Below, one piece after another: positions 44,564-54,151 of a stretch of DNA of 64,000 nucleotides; position 1 is the stretch's first letter, and each line of letters begins with the position of its first letter. The position numbers and the translations under genes were made by a program. The DNA comes from Paraburkholderia youngii (GTDB lineage: Bacteria > Pseudomonadota > Gammaproteobacteria > Burkholderiales > Burkholderiaceae): contig NZ_JAALDK010000001.1 of assembly GCF_013366925.1 (NCBI RefSeq), positions 3,465,165 to 3,529,164 of the forward strand, read 5' to 3'. The notes below the pieces were generated by a model. That model saw nothing but the letters and a program-made list of their open reading frames with translations, was not told the origin of the DNA and searched no databases.

Positions 44564-46303
44564 TCACACTCCGGCCGCATCCGGCGGCACCCCGAGCAGC
44601 TGCAATGCGCCGCCCATCACACCGCTGAACACCGGTCCGGCGACCGTACCGCCATAGAACGCCCTGCCGGCCGGGTCGTCGATCATCACGGCGACGATCA
44701 GGTGCGGATCGCTCATCGGCGCCATACCGACGAACAGCGCGCGGTAGCGATTCGGCGCGTAGCCCGCGCCGATCTGCTTGCGCGCGGTGCCGGTCTTGCC
44801 TCCGACGCGATAACCCGCCACGCTCGCGGCGCGTCCGGTGCCGCCATCGCCCGTTGCCATTTCGAGCATGTTGCGGATCGCGCGCGCGGTGCCGGGTGTC
44901 GTGACCGGTTCGCTGCGAGCGGCGAACGACGTCGGCTCGTCCGCATCGCGCGGCTCGCGCAGCAGGCTCACGCGCCGCAGCGTGCCGTCGCCGGCATAGG
45001 CGGTGTAGACCTGCGCGATTTGCAGCAGCGATACCGACAGCCCGTAGCCATACGCCATCGTGGCCTGCTCGATCGGGCGCCAGCGGCCATATGGCCGCAG
45101 CTTGCCGGCGGCCACGCCGGGGAAGGGCAGCTCGGGCTTCATGCCGAGCCCGTATTGCTGGTACTTGGTCCAGATCGTTTCGGCCGGCAGGTTCAGCGCG
45201 AGTTTCGCGAGCGCGATATTGCTCGACTTCTGCACCGCCTCGGCGACTGTCATCGCGCCGTGATTCGACGTGTCGTGAATCACGGCCGGGCCGATCCGAT
45301 ACCAGCCTGGCGCGGTATCGATGATGCTTTGCGGCCGCACCTTGCCTTCGTCGATCGATAGCGCGACGACGAGCGGCTTAATCGTCGAGCCCGGCTCGAA
45401 CGTGTCGATCACCGCGCGGTTGCGCAGTTGCCGGCCGGACAGGTGCGTGCGGTCGTTCGGATCGAAGCTCGGGTAGTTGGCGAGCGCGAGGATCTCGCCG
45501 TTGCGCGCATCGAGCACGACCACGCTGCCCGCTTCGGCGCGGTGCTGCGCGATCGCGGCTTTGAGTTGCGTGTACGCGAGTTGCTGGATGCGCCGGTCGA
45601 TCGTCAGCTGGATGGTCGCGCCGTTGCGCGCGGGCACGAGCGGCCGCGTCTCCGAGATCACGCGGCCGAGCCGGTCGCGAATCACCTCGCGCTGGCCCGG
45701 CACACCTTGCAGCTGCGCGTTGGCGGCGAGCTCGACGCCTTCCTGGCCGTTGTCCTCGATGTCGGTAAAGCCGACCACGTGCGCGGCCGACTCGCCCTCG
45801 GGATAAAAGCGTTTGGTGTCGGCGACCTGCGTGATGCCGGCGAGCCCGAGTCGGGACAGATGCTCGGCGGTGTCGGCATCGAGCTGGCGCTTGAGCAGCA
45901 CGAAGCTGCGCTCGCGGTTCAGACGCCTGCGCAGTTCCGCGGGCGGCAGATCGAGCAGCCTGGCGAGCGGCGCGAACGCGCTTTCGTCGACGAGCTTCGG
46001 CGTGGCCCAGATTTCGTACGTCGCGAGACTGACCGCGAGCATCGAACCATTGCGATCGACGATCCGGCCGCGCGTCGCGTCGAGTTCGAGCAGGCGCTGA
46101 TAGCGCTTCTGCCCCTGGTCGACGTAGAAGTCCTGATTCACGACCTGCACCCAGAACGCACGGGCGGCGAGCGTCGCGAACGCGGCGAACACGAGCAGCA
46201 CGATGAACTTCGAGCGCCACGCGGGCAGCCGGGCGTCGAGCAGCGGGTTCTTCGCGGCTAACGCATAGGGATCGGGCGACGGAGGTTTTTTCTGGCGGAT
46301 CAT
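44564..46303 (-). CDS. Second FtsI-type peptidoglycan transpeptidase
   Basis: A 579-residue class B penicillin-binding protein. One membrane anchor lies at about 33-52, then the dimerisation domain starting TRGRIVDRNGSMLAVS. The transpeptidase motifs are all present: S306-T-I-K309, S360-S-N362 and K503-T-G-T506. It cross-links septal peptidoglycan in FtsI. The housekeeping ftsI lies in the division/cell-wall cluster (mraZ, murE, ftsW); none of those are here, so this is a separate paralogue. Its role may be a stress or stage-specific division protein, or reduced beta-lactam sensitivity (inference). Convergent with the cyclase gene. Confidence 0.9.
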   Translation of the reverse strand: MIRQKKPPSPDPYALAAKNPLLDARLPAWRSKFIVLLVFAAFATLAARAFWVQVVNQDFYVDQGQKRYQRLLELDATRGRIVDRNGSMLAVSLATYEIWATPKLVDESAFAPLARLLDLPPAELRRRLNRERSFVLLKRQLDADTAEHLSRLGLAGITQVADTKRFYPEGESAAHVVGFTDIEDNGQEGVELAANAQLQGVPGQREVIRDRLGRVISETRPLVPARNGATIQLTIDRRIQQLAYTQLKAAIAQHRAEAGSVVVLDARNGEILALANYPSFDPNDRTHLSGRQLRNRAVIDTFEPGSTIKPLVVALSIDEGKVRPQSIIDTAPGWYRIGPAVIHDTSNHGAMTVAEAVQKSSNIALAKLALNLPAETIWTKYQQYGLGMKPELPFPGVAAGKLRPYGRWRPIEQATMAYGYGLSVSLLQIAQVYTAYAGDGTLRRVSLLREPRDADEPTSFAARSEPVTTPGTARAIRNMLEMATGDGGTGRAASVAGYRVGGKTGTARKQIGAGYAPNRYRALFVGMAPMSDPHLIVAVMIDDPAGRAFYGGTVAGPVFSGVMGGALQLLGVPPDAAGV

Positions 46304-46475
46304 GGCGGCGGGCAGCGGACGTTACGTACCTTCGATTGAACAGGGCCGCCAAAACCACGTGGCCTGGCGGCAAGGACTTTCGCTGGGCCGAGTGTAAACA
46401 AAACGTAATTCAAATGCGAGGAATGTGAAAGACGAAGTGATTGTCTTCGAGCAACCGCTAGCCGGGCCGAAGCTC

Positions 46476-46515
46476 AAAAACGAAAAGCCGCGCGGACTTG
46501 CAAAATCCGCGCGGC
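46476..46515 (-). terminator. Terminator of the chemoreceptor gene
   Basis: A 10-bp stem (46487-46496 with 46506-46515). On the minus strand it is followed by TTTTCGTTTTTG. It lies about 110 bp after the chemoreceptor stop. Confidence 0.65.
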
Positions 46516-46560
46516 TGATTCGTTCGATTGATGCGTCGACTCCGACGCGGCGTGTTGATG

Positions 46561-46593
46561 AGGCGCTCCCTGCCTGTGGAGCGCCTTCTTTTT
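46561..46593 (+). terminator. Plus-strand terminator without an upstream gene
   Basis: A 9-bp stem (46561-46569 with 46578-46586) followed by TCTTTTT. Read on the minus strand it has no T tract. It points away from both neighbouring genes' needs. Confidence 0.6.
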
Positions 46594-46626
46594 ATGCGCG
46601 CCCGTCGCGGGCGCGGCGCAGAAGCG

Positions 46627-48168
46627 TCAAGCCGGCAACGCGAAACTCGCAATCGCGTCGCGCAACACGCCGACCTGGTCCTTCAGCGAATGCGCGGCGG
46701 CCGCGGCCTCTTCGACCAGTGCCGCATTCTGCTGCGTGACCTGGTCCATCTCGCCGACCGCGCGATTGACCTGCTCGATGCCCGCGCTCTGCTCGCGCGA
46801 CGCGTGGCTGATCTCTTCGAGAATTTCGTTGACGCGCCGCACCGACTGCACGATCTCGCCCATCGTCGCGCCCGCGTTGGCGACCAGCGACGCGCCGGTC
46901 TCGACGGTATCGGTCGAGGTTTCGATCAGCGCCTTGATCTCCTTGGCGGCCGTCGCCGAGCGCTGCGCGAGGCTGCGCACTTCGGCCGCGACCACCGCGA
47001 AGCCGCGGCCCTGTTCGCCGGCGCGGGCCGCTTCGACGGCCGCGTTCAGCGCGAGGATATTGGTCTGGAACGCAATGCCGTCGATCACGCCGATGATGTC
47101 GCCGATCTGCCGCGAGCTTGCGGTAATCTCGCCCATCGTGCGCACCACGTCGTCGACCACGCGGCTGCCGCGCGTCGCGACGTTCGCGGCGTCGCTCGCG
47201 AGTTGCGCGGCCTGGCTCGCGCTGTCCGCGTTCTGCTTCACGTTGACCGTCATCTGATCCATGCTCGACGCGGTTTGCACGAGCGCCGCCGCCTGCTCCT
47301 CGGTGCGCTGCGACAGGTTGGTGTTGCCCGCGGCGATTTCGTTCGCGCCGACGTTGATGTTCTCGGTGCCCTGGCGCACGCGCGAGACCGTGTCGACGAG
47401 TCCTGCCTGCATCGTGCGCAGCGCATGCAGCAGGCTGCTGTTGTCGTGCGGCGCGATCGACACCGGCGTCGCGAGATTGCCTTGCGCCATCAGCCGCGCA
47501 TGCTTGACCGCCGCTTCGAGTTCGCCGCCGAGCGAGCGGCGGATGCTGCGCAGCACGATGAGCATCACGACCGTGGAGAGCGCGCCGAGTGCGACCGTGA
47601 TCGCCAGCCAGCGCAGCAGGTTGCGGTAGAACGCGCTTTGCACGTCGTCCATATACATGCCGGTCACGAGGTACCAGTCCCATGGCGCGAAGTGCATCGA
47701 GTAGCTGGTCTTCGCAACGGGCTGTTCGCTGCCCGGTTTGGCCCACAGATAGTCGACGAAGCCGCCGCCGTCGTGATTGCCTGCGTTGACGATATCGACG
47801 AACAGATGATTGCCGGCCGGATCGGCGAACTGTGCGAGGTTCTTGCCGATCAGTTCGGGCTTGAACGGATGCATCAGCATGACCGGCTGAGAGTCGTTGA
47901 TGGACAGGTAGCCGTCCTTGCCGTAGCGCATCGCGCCGAGCGTCGCGAGCGCCTGTTTTTTCGCGTCGTCCTCGGACAGCGCATGCTGCTGCGCGAGCGC
48001 GTAGTAATGGGCGGTGACGTGGTTGGCCTCTTCGATCAGCGAGCGCAATTGCTCGCGTCGGTCCGAGATCATCGACGCGCGGTTCTGCCACGCGCCGAAC
48101 GCGCCGATCAGGATCAGGCCAACCCACAGCACGGCGATCATCGACGTCAGTTTTCGGTTCAGAGTCAT
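46627..48168 (-). CDS. Methyl-accepting chemotaxis protein with single Cache domain
   Basis: A 513-residue chemoreceptor. Membrane helices lie at about 9-27 and 188-208. The periplasmic part is an sCache_2 domain ([30 protein letters not shown]), which in other receptors binds small carboxylates such as acetate or pyruvate. A HAMP-like linker and the signalling domain follow, with the hairpin tip [20 protein letters not shown]. No C-terminal CheR-binding pentapeptide. Single gene. A ligand among the organic acids handled elsewhere in the window is possible but unproven. Confidence 0.92.
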   Translation of the reverse strand: MTLNRKLTSMIAVLWVGLILIGAFGAWQNRASMISDRREQLRSLIEEANHVTAHYYALAQQHALSEDDAKKQALATLGAMRYGKDGYLSINDSQPVMLMHPFKPELIGKNLAQFADPAGNHLFVDIVNAGNHDGGGFVDYLWAKPGSEQPVAKTSYSMHFAPWDWYLVTGMYMDDVQSAFYRNLLRWLAITVALGALSTVVMLIVLRSIRRSLGGELEAAVKHARLMAQGNLATPVSIAPHDNSSLLHALRTMQAGLVDTVSRVRQGTENINVGANEIAAGNTNLSQRTEEQAAALVQTASSMDQMTVNVKQNADSASQAAQLASDAANVATRGSRVVDDVVRTMGEITASSRQIGDIIGVIDGIAFQTNILALNAAVEAARAGEQGRGFAVVAAEVRSLAQRSATAAKEIKALIETSTDTVETGASLVANAGATMGEIVQSVRRVNEILEEISHASREQSAGIEQVNRAVGEMDQVTQQNAALVEEAAAAAHSLKDQVGVLRDAIASFALPA

Positions 48169-48710
48169 AGCGAGGGGAATGGGATTTCTGGCCTTAGGGT
48201 CTAGTGGTTTGCGGTCGGATGCCGCTCGCTGTGTTAACGGCGGGAAATGGTGTTGGTCGAGGCAGGGGAAACCCGCTGTTTACATCGCCATTCATCTGAT
48301 TGATAAGCGGATTTATTGAGCGTTTTAGCGGCGCTGGTATGCGCGCAATTCGAAAAAAAGGCATTTGCGAAGTATTCGCGAATCTGAATTGACTGGCGAT
48401 TTGCGATAAAGCGCAGGGCATTGAAAAATGCGCACGAAAATCGACATAAAAACGGCCAGCACGAAGGGCCGAATAAACCGCCGAGCCAAACCCTGCAAGG
48501 TTCGCATCAACATTCCACAAAACGCCAATATCCCATTAAATGATAGAGTATCCAAAAAACGACACATTTTTCCACTTAAGAGCAACCACGAAAAATCGCT
48601 GCGGCATTCAAAAGACTCGCCATAAAAAATTCCGCTATAGTCGCCCTTTTTCCGATTGCCAGCCGGGCATAGAAGAACGTCAATCCGCCCGCCACCAGGA
48701 GTCCCGAAGA
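48169..48710. other. Intergenic region, AT-rich, before the phosphonate operon
   Basis: 542 bp, distinctly AT-richer than its flanks between about 48300 and 48660. It holds the chemoreceptor promoter on the left and the phosphonate operon promoter on the right. No gene with family features; open frames here have poor codon bias. Confidence 0.5.
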
Positions 48711-50438
48711 ATGAATGCACGCGAACCCGCTTTCGTTTCCCAGTCCCGCAGTGCGCGCCTGCGCCAGATGCTCGTCCGCAGTGAACTCGATTTCATGATG
48801 GAGGCGCATAACGGCCTGTCCGCGCGCATCGTTCGCGAAGCCGGGTTCAAGGCGATCTGGGGCTCGGGCCTCGCGATCTCCGCGCAGTTCGGCGTGCGCG
48901 ACAACAACGAGGCGAGCTGGACGCAGGTGGTCGATACGCTGGAATTCATGGCCGACGCGAGCGATCTGCCGATCCTGCTCGACGGCGACACCGGCTACGG
49001 CAACTTCAACAATGTGCGCCGCCTCGTGCGCAAGCTCGAACAGCGCGGCATTGCCGGCGTGTGCATCGAGGACAAGCAGTTTCCGAAGACCAACAGCTTC
49101 ATCAAGGGCGAGGCGCAGCCGCTTGCCGAGATCGACGAATTCTGCGGCAAGATCAAGGCCGGCAAGGACTCGCAGAACGACGAGCATTTCTCGATCGTCG
49201 CGCGCGTGGAGGCGCTGATCGCGGGCTGGGGCATGGACGAAGCGCTGCGCCGCGCGGAAGCGTATCGACGGGCAGGCGCCGATGCGATCCTGATTCACAG
49301 CAAGCTGTCGCGCCCCGACGAGATTCTCGAATTCGCGCGCGAATGGGCCGGCCGCGCGCCGCTCGTGATCGTGCCGACCAAGTACTACAGCACGCCGACC
49401 GAGGTGTTCCGCGAAGCGGGCATCAGCACCGTGATCTGGGCGAACCATCTGATCCGCGCGGCGACCTCGGCGATGCAGGCGGTCGCGAAGGAAATCCATG
49501 CGAGCGAGACGCTCGTCAATGTCGAGGACAGCATCGCGGCGGTCAACGAAATCTTCCGTTTGCAGGACGCCGACGAATATTCGGAGGCCGAAGACCGCTA
49601 TCTGTCGGGCGGCCGCGCGGCCGGCTCGGCCGTCGTGCTCGCCGCGAGCCGCGGCAAGGGCCTTGAAGCGGTGACCGGAGAGCGTCCGAAGGTGATGCTG
49701 CCGATCGCCGGCAAACCGCTGCTGCGCTGGCTCGTCGACGCGTTCAAGAAGCAGGGCGTCAACGACATCACCGTGGTCGGCGGCTATCGCGCCGACGCGA
49801 TCGATACCGCGGGCATTCGCCTCGTCGTGAACGAGCAGCATGCGCAGACCGGTGAACTCGCGTCGCTCGCATGCGCACTCGATAAACTGAGCGGCGACAC
49901 CGTCATTTCGTACGGCGACCTGCTGTTTCGCAGCTACATCCTGCGCGATCTGGTGGAAAGCGAGGCCGCCTTCAGCGTGGTCGTCGATTCGTCGCTGACC
50001 GATACGGAGAACGCGAGCGTGCGCGATTTCGCTTGGTGCTCGGCCGCCGACGACCGCGGTCTGTTCGGCAACAAGGTCGTGCTGCGACATGTCGCGAGCG
50101 GGCGGCACCAGTCGTCGACGGCGAGCGCCGCGCAGGTGCCGCATGGCCGCTGGGTGGGGCTGCTGAACGTGCGCGGCGCGGGCCTTGAACGCCTGCAAGC
50201 GGTGATGCGCGGGTTGCGGACGCGCGACGATTTCGCGTCGCTCGACATGCCCGCGCTGCTGAACGCGCTGATCGAAGCGGGCGAGTCGATCGAGGTGCAA
50301 TACGTGCACGGGCACTGGCGCGGCGTCAACGATCTCGACGATTTCCGCCGCGCGGGCGACTTCGCGCACGCGCAGGCTCCGTTCGCGTCGGCCGTCTGCG
50401 GCGCAACGGCGCACGATGCACACGGAGGTGCGCAATGA
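48711..50438 (+). CDS. aepX: PEP mutase fused to nucleotidyltransferase
   Basis: A 575-residue two-domain enzyme. Residues 1-295 are phosphoenolpyruvate mutase: [10 protein letters not shown] (Asp91, Asp93) and the diagnostic [10 protein letters not shown] (120-129), which fits the EDKxxxxxNS signature that separates true mutases from isocitrate-lyase relatives. It makes phosphonopyruvate, the C-P bond-forming step. Residues 305-560 are a nucleotidyltransferase ([28 protein letters not shown]), which in other systems activates a phosphonate or choline-like head group with CTP. CAGGAG precedes the ATG. The stop overlaps the next start. Confidence 0.92.
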   Translation: MNAREPAFVSQSRSARLRQMLVRSELDFMMEAHNGLSARIVREAGFKAIWGSGLAISAQFGVRDNNEASWTQVVDTLEFMADASDLPILLDGDTGYGNFNNVRRLVRKLEQRGIAGVCIEDKQFPKTNSFIKGEAQPLAEIDEFCGKIKAGKDSQNDEHFSIVARVEALIAGWGMDEALRRAEAYRRAGADAILIHSKLSRPDEILEFAREWAGRAPLVIVPTKYYSTPTEVFREAGISTVIWANHLIRAATSAMQAVAKEIHASETLVNVEDSIAAVNEIFRLQDADEYSEAEDRYLSGGRAAGSAVVLAASRGKGLEAVTGERPKVMLPIAGKPLLRWLVDAFKKQGVNDITVVGGYRADAIDTAGIRLVVNEQHAQTGELASLACALDKLSGDTVISYGDLLFRSYILRDLVESEAAFSVVVDSSLTDTENASVRDFAWCSAADDRGLFGNKVVLRHVASGRHQSSTASAAQVPHGRWVGLLNVRGAGLERLQAVMRGLRTRDDFASLDMPALLNALIEAGESIEVQYVHGHWRGVNDLDDFRRAGDFAHAQAPFASAVCGATAHDAHGGAQ

Positions 50439-51610
50439 TCGAAGCAGCACAGTTCGTCGAGGCGGCGCGCGAGCGCGGTTTCGACTGGTATGCGGGCGTG
50501 CCGTGCTCGTATCTGACGCCGTTCATCAACTACGTGCTGCAGGACGAATCGCTGCACTACGTGTCGGCGGCCAACGAGGGCGACGCGGTCGCGCTGATCG
50601 CCGGCGTCACGCTCGGCGCGAAGAACGGCCGGCGCGGCATCACGATGATGCAGAACTCCGGGCTCGGCAATGCGGTCAGCCCGCTGACCTCGCTGACCTG
50701 GACTTTTCGCCTGCCGCAACTGCTGATCGTCACGTGGCGCGGCCAGCCGGGGGTTGCCGACGAGCCGCAACACGCGCTGATGGGCCCGATCACGCCGGCG
50801 ATCCTCGACACGATGGAAATTCCGTGGGAGACGTTCCCGACCGAGGCCGACGCGATCGGCCCGGCGCTCGATCGCGCGATCGCGCATATGGACGCCACCG
50901 GCCGTCCGTACGCGCTCGTGATGCAGAAGGGCAGCGTCGCACCGTATGAACTGAAGGACGGCGGCGCGCCCGCGCGGCGCACGCCGGTCGAGCCGCATGC
51001 GCAGTTCCGCGCGCAGTTCCGCGATATCGCCGCGAACGAACTCGCAACGCGCCACGACGCGCTGCAAAAGGTCATCGCGCATACGCCGCTCGACTCGACG
51101 GTGGTGCTCGCGTCGACCGGTTTTTGCGGCCGCGAACTCTATGCGATCGACGATCGCGCGAACCAGCTATACATGGTCGGCTCGATGGGCTGCGTGACGC
51201 CGTTCGCGCTCGGCCTCGCGCTCGCGCGCCCGGACCTGCGCGTGGTCGCGCTCGACGGCGACGGCGCCGCGCTGATGCGCATGGGCGCGTTCGCGACGCT
51301 CGGCGCGTACGGTCCGTCGAACCTCACGCACGTACTGCTCGATAACGGCGCGCACGATTCGACCGGCGGCCAGGCGACAGTGTCGCCGCAAGTGTCGTTC
51401 GCGGGTGTCGCGGCCGCGTGCGGTTACGCGTCGGCGGTCGAGAGCGACGATCCGGCAGTCATCGACGAACTGTTCGCGGCGCCGCCGCTCGACGGGCCGC
51501 GCTTCGCACGCCTGACGATCCGCCGCGGCACGCCCGACGGCCTGCCGCGCCCGACCATTACGCCGCCCGATGTGAAGACGCGCCTGATGCGCCACATCGG
51601 CGCGATCTGA
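50435..51610 (+). CDS. aepY: Phosphonopyruvate decarboxylase
   Basis: A 391-residue ThDP enzyme with the short two-domain layout of this family. The N-terminal half has the pyrimidine-site glutamate in [15 protein letters not shown] and the [19 protein letters not shown] stretch; the C-terminal half has the diphosphate motif starting [10 protein letters not shown]. It converts phosphonopyruvate to phosphonoacetaldehyde, pulling the unfavourable mutase reaction forward. It overlaps aepX by four bases (ATGA). Confidence 0.92.
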   Translation: MIEAAQFVEAARERGFDWYAGVPCSYLTPFINYVLQDESLHYVSAANEGDAVALIAGVTLGAKNGRRGITMMQNSGLGNAVSPLTSLTWTFRLPQLLIVTWRGQPGVADEPQHALMGPITPAILDTMEIPWETFPTEADAIGPALDRAIAHMDATGRPYALVMQKGSVAPYELKDGGAPARRTPVEPHAQFRAQFRDIAANELATRHDALQKVIAHTPLDSTVVLASTGFCGRELYAIDDRANQLYMVGSMGCVTPFALGLALARPDLRVVALDGDGAALMRMGAFATLGAYGPSNLTHVLLDNGAHDSTGGQATVSPQVSFAGVAAACGYASAVESDDPAVIDELFAAPPLDGPRFARLTIRRGTPDGLPRPTITPPDVKTRLMRHIGAI

Positions 51611-51634
51611 ACCCTAATGCCAACAGGAGCGACC

Positions 51635-52702
51635 ATGCTGCTGCTCAATCCCGGCCCGGTGACGCTCACCGAACGTGTCCGCAACAGCCTGTTGCAGACG
51701 GACTTGTGCCATCGCGAGAGCGAATTTTTCGACCTGCAGGAAGAGGCGCGCACGCGTCTCGTCGACGTGTACGGGATCGATCCGAACGAATGGCAGGCAG
51801 TGCTGATGACCGGTTCCGGAACGGCCGCCGTCGAAAGCATGACGGCCGCGCTGGTGCCGCAGAACGGCAAGCTGCTCGTCGTCGAAAACGGCGTGTATGG
51901 CGAGCGCATCGCGCAGATCGCCGCGCAATACGGCATCGCGCACGAAGCGCTGAAGCACGACTGGATGGACGCGCCCAATCTCGCGAAGATCGCCGAACGG
52001 CTCGACGCCGACAAGTCGTTCACGCACGTCGCGGTGATTCATCACGAAACGACCACGGGCCGTCTGAACGACATCGCGGCGCTCGGCGCATTGTGCCGCG
52101 AGCGCGGCCTGCGTCTGCTGGTGGACGGTGTCAGCAGCTTCGGCGCCGAAGCGATCGATTTCGCGGACGCGAGCCTCGACGCGCTCGCGGCGACCGCCAA
52201 CAAGTGCCTGCATGGCGTGCCGGGCGCGTCGTTCGTACTGGTGCGGCGCGCGGCGCTCGCACGCGCGGCGAGCCGCACGTACTACCTCGATCTCGCGCGG
52301 CTCGCGCGTTTGCAGGATCAGCGCAACACGCCGTTTACGCCGTCGGTACACGCGTATTACGCGCTGGTCGAGGCCCTGCGTGAACTCGCCGACGAAGGCG
52401 GCTGGCGCGCTCGTCATGCGCGCTATGCGGCGCTTGCCGGGCAGGTGCGCGCGGGCCTGGCCGCGCGCGGCATCGGCAGTGTGTTGCCGGCTGGGGAGTC
52501 GTCGGTGGTGTTGCGCGCGTACCGCTTGCCCAACGGTATCGCGTATCCGCAACTGCACGACGCGTTGAAGGCGCGCGGCTTCGTGATCTATGCGGGGCAG
52601 GGCGGGCTGTCGGCGGAGCTGTTCCGCATCTCGACGATGGGCAACATTCACGCGGCCGATATCGACCGCCTGCTGCAGGGCTTCAGCGACTTGACAGGCT
52701 GA
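51635..52702 (+). CDS. phnW: 2-aminoethylphosphonate:pyruvate aminotransferase
   Basis: A 355-residue class V PLP aminotransferase. It opens with LLLNPGPVTLTERVR, typical of PhnW, has MTGSGTAAVESM for the cofactor phosphate, DGVSSFGAE with the PLP-N1 aspartate, and Lys190 in TANKCLHGVPG as the Schiff-base lysine. In this operon it works toward synthesis, turning phosphonoacetaldehyde into 2-aminoethylphosphonate. The ATG at 51635 follows AGGAG by seven bases; the ATG at 51617 precedes that site. No C-P lyase or phosphonatase genes are nearby, which fits biosynthesis. Confidence 0.92.
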   Translation: MLLLNPGPVTLTERVRNSLLQTDLCHRESEFFDLQEEARTRLVDVYGIDPNEWQAVLMTGSGTAAVESMTAALVPQNGKLLVVENGVYGERIAQIAAQYGIAHEALKHDWMDAPNLAKIAERLDADKSFTHVAVIHHETTTGRLNDIAALGALCRERGLRLLVDGVSSFGAEAIDFADASLDALAATANKCLHGVPGASFVLVRRAALARAASRTYYLDLARLARLQDQRNTPFTPSVHAYYALVEALRELADEGGWRARHARYAALAGQVRAGLAARGIGSVLPAGESSVVLRAYRLPNGIAYPQLHDALKARGFVIYAGQGGLSAELFRISTMGNIHAADIDRLLQGFSDLTG

Positions 52703-52725
52703 CGCCGTGTCGAGCGCGGCTCCCT

Positions 52726-52878
52726 TTACACCGGGTCCTTGTCCGGCGGCCCGTCAGGCCGCTGCGGCTCCTCGACATGATGCCCCGGCGACGGCGGCAC
52801 CAGCGGGTCGGCTTCCGGGTCGCGGTTCGGATCGGCGTTCGGGTCGGGAATCGGGCTGGTGTGCATGTCGTAGCTCAT
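52726..52878 (-). CDS. Proline-rich miniprotein, 50 residues
   Basis: A 50-residue protein (starts MSYDMHTSPIPDPNADPNRD, ends DGPPDKDPV). Repeats of the type DPN/DPE give an acidic, proline-rich, probably disordered chain. AAGGGTG lies seven bases before the ATG. It is convergent with phnW, 24 bp apart. No homologue can be named from the sequence; the clean start, stop and codon use argue for a real gene. Confidence 0.65.
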   Translation of the reverse strand: MSYDMHTSPIPDPNADPNRDPEADPLVPPSPGHHVEEPQRPDGPPDKDPV

Positions 52879-53006
52879 TGCGTCACCCTTGCGGTTGAAA
52901 TGCGCGGGTCCGGCGGGGCGGTTGTTGCCGTCGATGCCCGCCGCCGCGTCGGTTATCTGTCTTCAAGCGTAGGCGCTCGCCGCGCTTCCTGCTCGCTCCT
53001 TTTTTG

Positions 53007-53714
53007 CTATTTTCTCGCGCGTTTGCGGCCGACGCTGAGCTGCCAGTAGCGCTCGGTCGCGAACACGTCTTCATAATTGCCGGGGCCGAACGCCCGCAAC
53101 TGGCTCGCGTAGGCGTTGACCGCTTCGCGTTTCAGATGCGCGCGGCGCTGCACGTCGATCGTGTGGCCCGCGCTCGGCGTTGCCGGCGTCGCGACGATGC
53201 CGCGCTGCGCGAGATCGGCGAGCCGCGCCTGCACCGCGCCCGGCGTGAGCCGGTGAATCGCTTCCTCATAACCGAACCAGTCCAGATGCGTGAGGCGCGG
53301 CAGGATTTCGCAGCACGCTTCGAATACCCGCGCATGATCCTCGTGATGCAGGCCGAGCGGCATCAGCAGCGTGTTGGCGGTCGTGCGGTAAATCGTTTCC
53401 TCCAGCGCCGCCGCCATCTGGCTGATCGACGGCGAGTCGGCGTACTGGCTGTCGCGAAACGGCATGCGCAGCGGAATCGCGTCGAGCACTTCGAGCGCGC
53501 GGTTGTCTTCGACCGTGCGTTCGCGGACCGCTTCATGAGCGTTCGCGAAGCCCGCTTTCTGGTCCCACTCCGTATGCATGTCGTGTTCGGGCGGCGCGGC
53601 GAACACGGTGCAGACGGCAGCGTCGGGATGGGCGGCGAGCAAGGCGCCGCAACTGAACACGGCGTCGTCGAAATGGGGCGAGACGATGAAAAGGCGTGGA
53701 GTGGTTTCGCTCAT
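53007..53714 (-). CDS. PIG-L family deacetylase
   Basis: A 235-residue LmbE-like enzyme. The zinc site is PHFDDAVFSCG (His, Asp-Asp) and the third ligand His lies in GLHHEDHARV. This family removes acetyl groups from N-acetylglucosamine-type sugars in lipids, antibiotics or thiols. The ATG at 53714 (MSETTPRLFIVSPHFDD) is the natural start; an upstream frame to 53804 adds a low-quality stretch. It lies near the phosphonate operon but on the other strand, so a link is only possible. Confidence 0.88.
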   Translation of the reverse strand: MSETTPRLFIVSPHFDDAVFSCGALLAAHPDAAVCTVFAAPPEHDMHTEWDQKAGFANAHEAVRERTVEDNRALEVLDAIPLRMPFRDSQYADSPSISQMAAALEETIYRTTANTLLMPLGLHHEDHARVFEACCEILPRLTHLDWFGYEEAIHRLTPGAVQARLADLAQRGIVATPATPSAGHTIDVQRRAHLKREAVNAYASQLRAFGPGNYEDVFATERYWQLSVGRKRARK

Positions 53715-54151
53715 GGGCTTGCGTCTGGGGGTTCGAGGCGGGGCGGATGAGGCGTCGAGGCCGTCGGTCGTCAAGGCGCCGCATGTGAAAAAACGTGGCG
53801 TCACCTCAGCTTAGGCGTAATCGGCACGGCTTGCGCGCGAAACTTGCCGTGCGCAAATTACATGCCTGAATGACCGCGGATCGGGGTCTCGATCTGTCCA
53901 TCAGGCGACGGTCGCGGCTTTTCGGCTCGTCGCGCGTCGCTGTCATGGCGTTGAAGCGCCCGTGTTTTGTGTAGTTCGCGAATTCTCCAAACCCTCTCTC
54001 CGGCCTCCCCCGTTCAGGGGATAGTCCCCCCGCGCAACCGCGCAGATGATTTGCCTATCGGGAACTCACCGCGGGACGAGGCTGTCAGCCACGCAGCAAT
54101 GAAGCCGTGTGCGCCCGCCATCCATCCAGTTCAGTGCTCTAGGAGATTCAG
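53715..54151. other. Intergenic region
   Basis: 437 bp with no gene features. Right half is C-rich (CCCCCGTTCAGGGG near 54008). The last bases hold TAGGAGATT, the ribosome site of the broken acyl-CoA synthetase gene. Confidence 0.4.

Larger units (their letters stand above)
46390..46593 (+). ncRNA. Candidate small RNA ending at an orphan terminator
   Basis: Only the 3' end is supported: a strong plus-strand intrinsic terminator at 46561-46593 that no known plus-strand gene would need. The start is a guess, within the AT-rich stretch 46390-46420. The transcript would contain the 10-bp hairpin at 46487-46515 and a second structured part around 46535-46560. Confidence 0.25.
46304..46626. other. 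Intergenic region with two terminators
   Basis: 323 bp between two minus-strand genes. It must hold the promoter of the FtsI paralogue. It also contains a minus-strand terminator (46476-46515) for the chemoreceptor gene and a plus-strand terminator (46561-46593) with no plus-strand gene before it. Confidence 0.5.
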
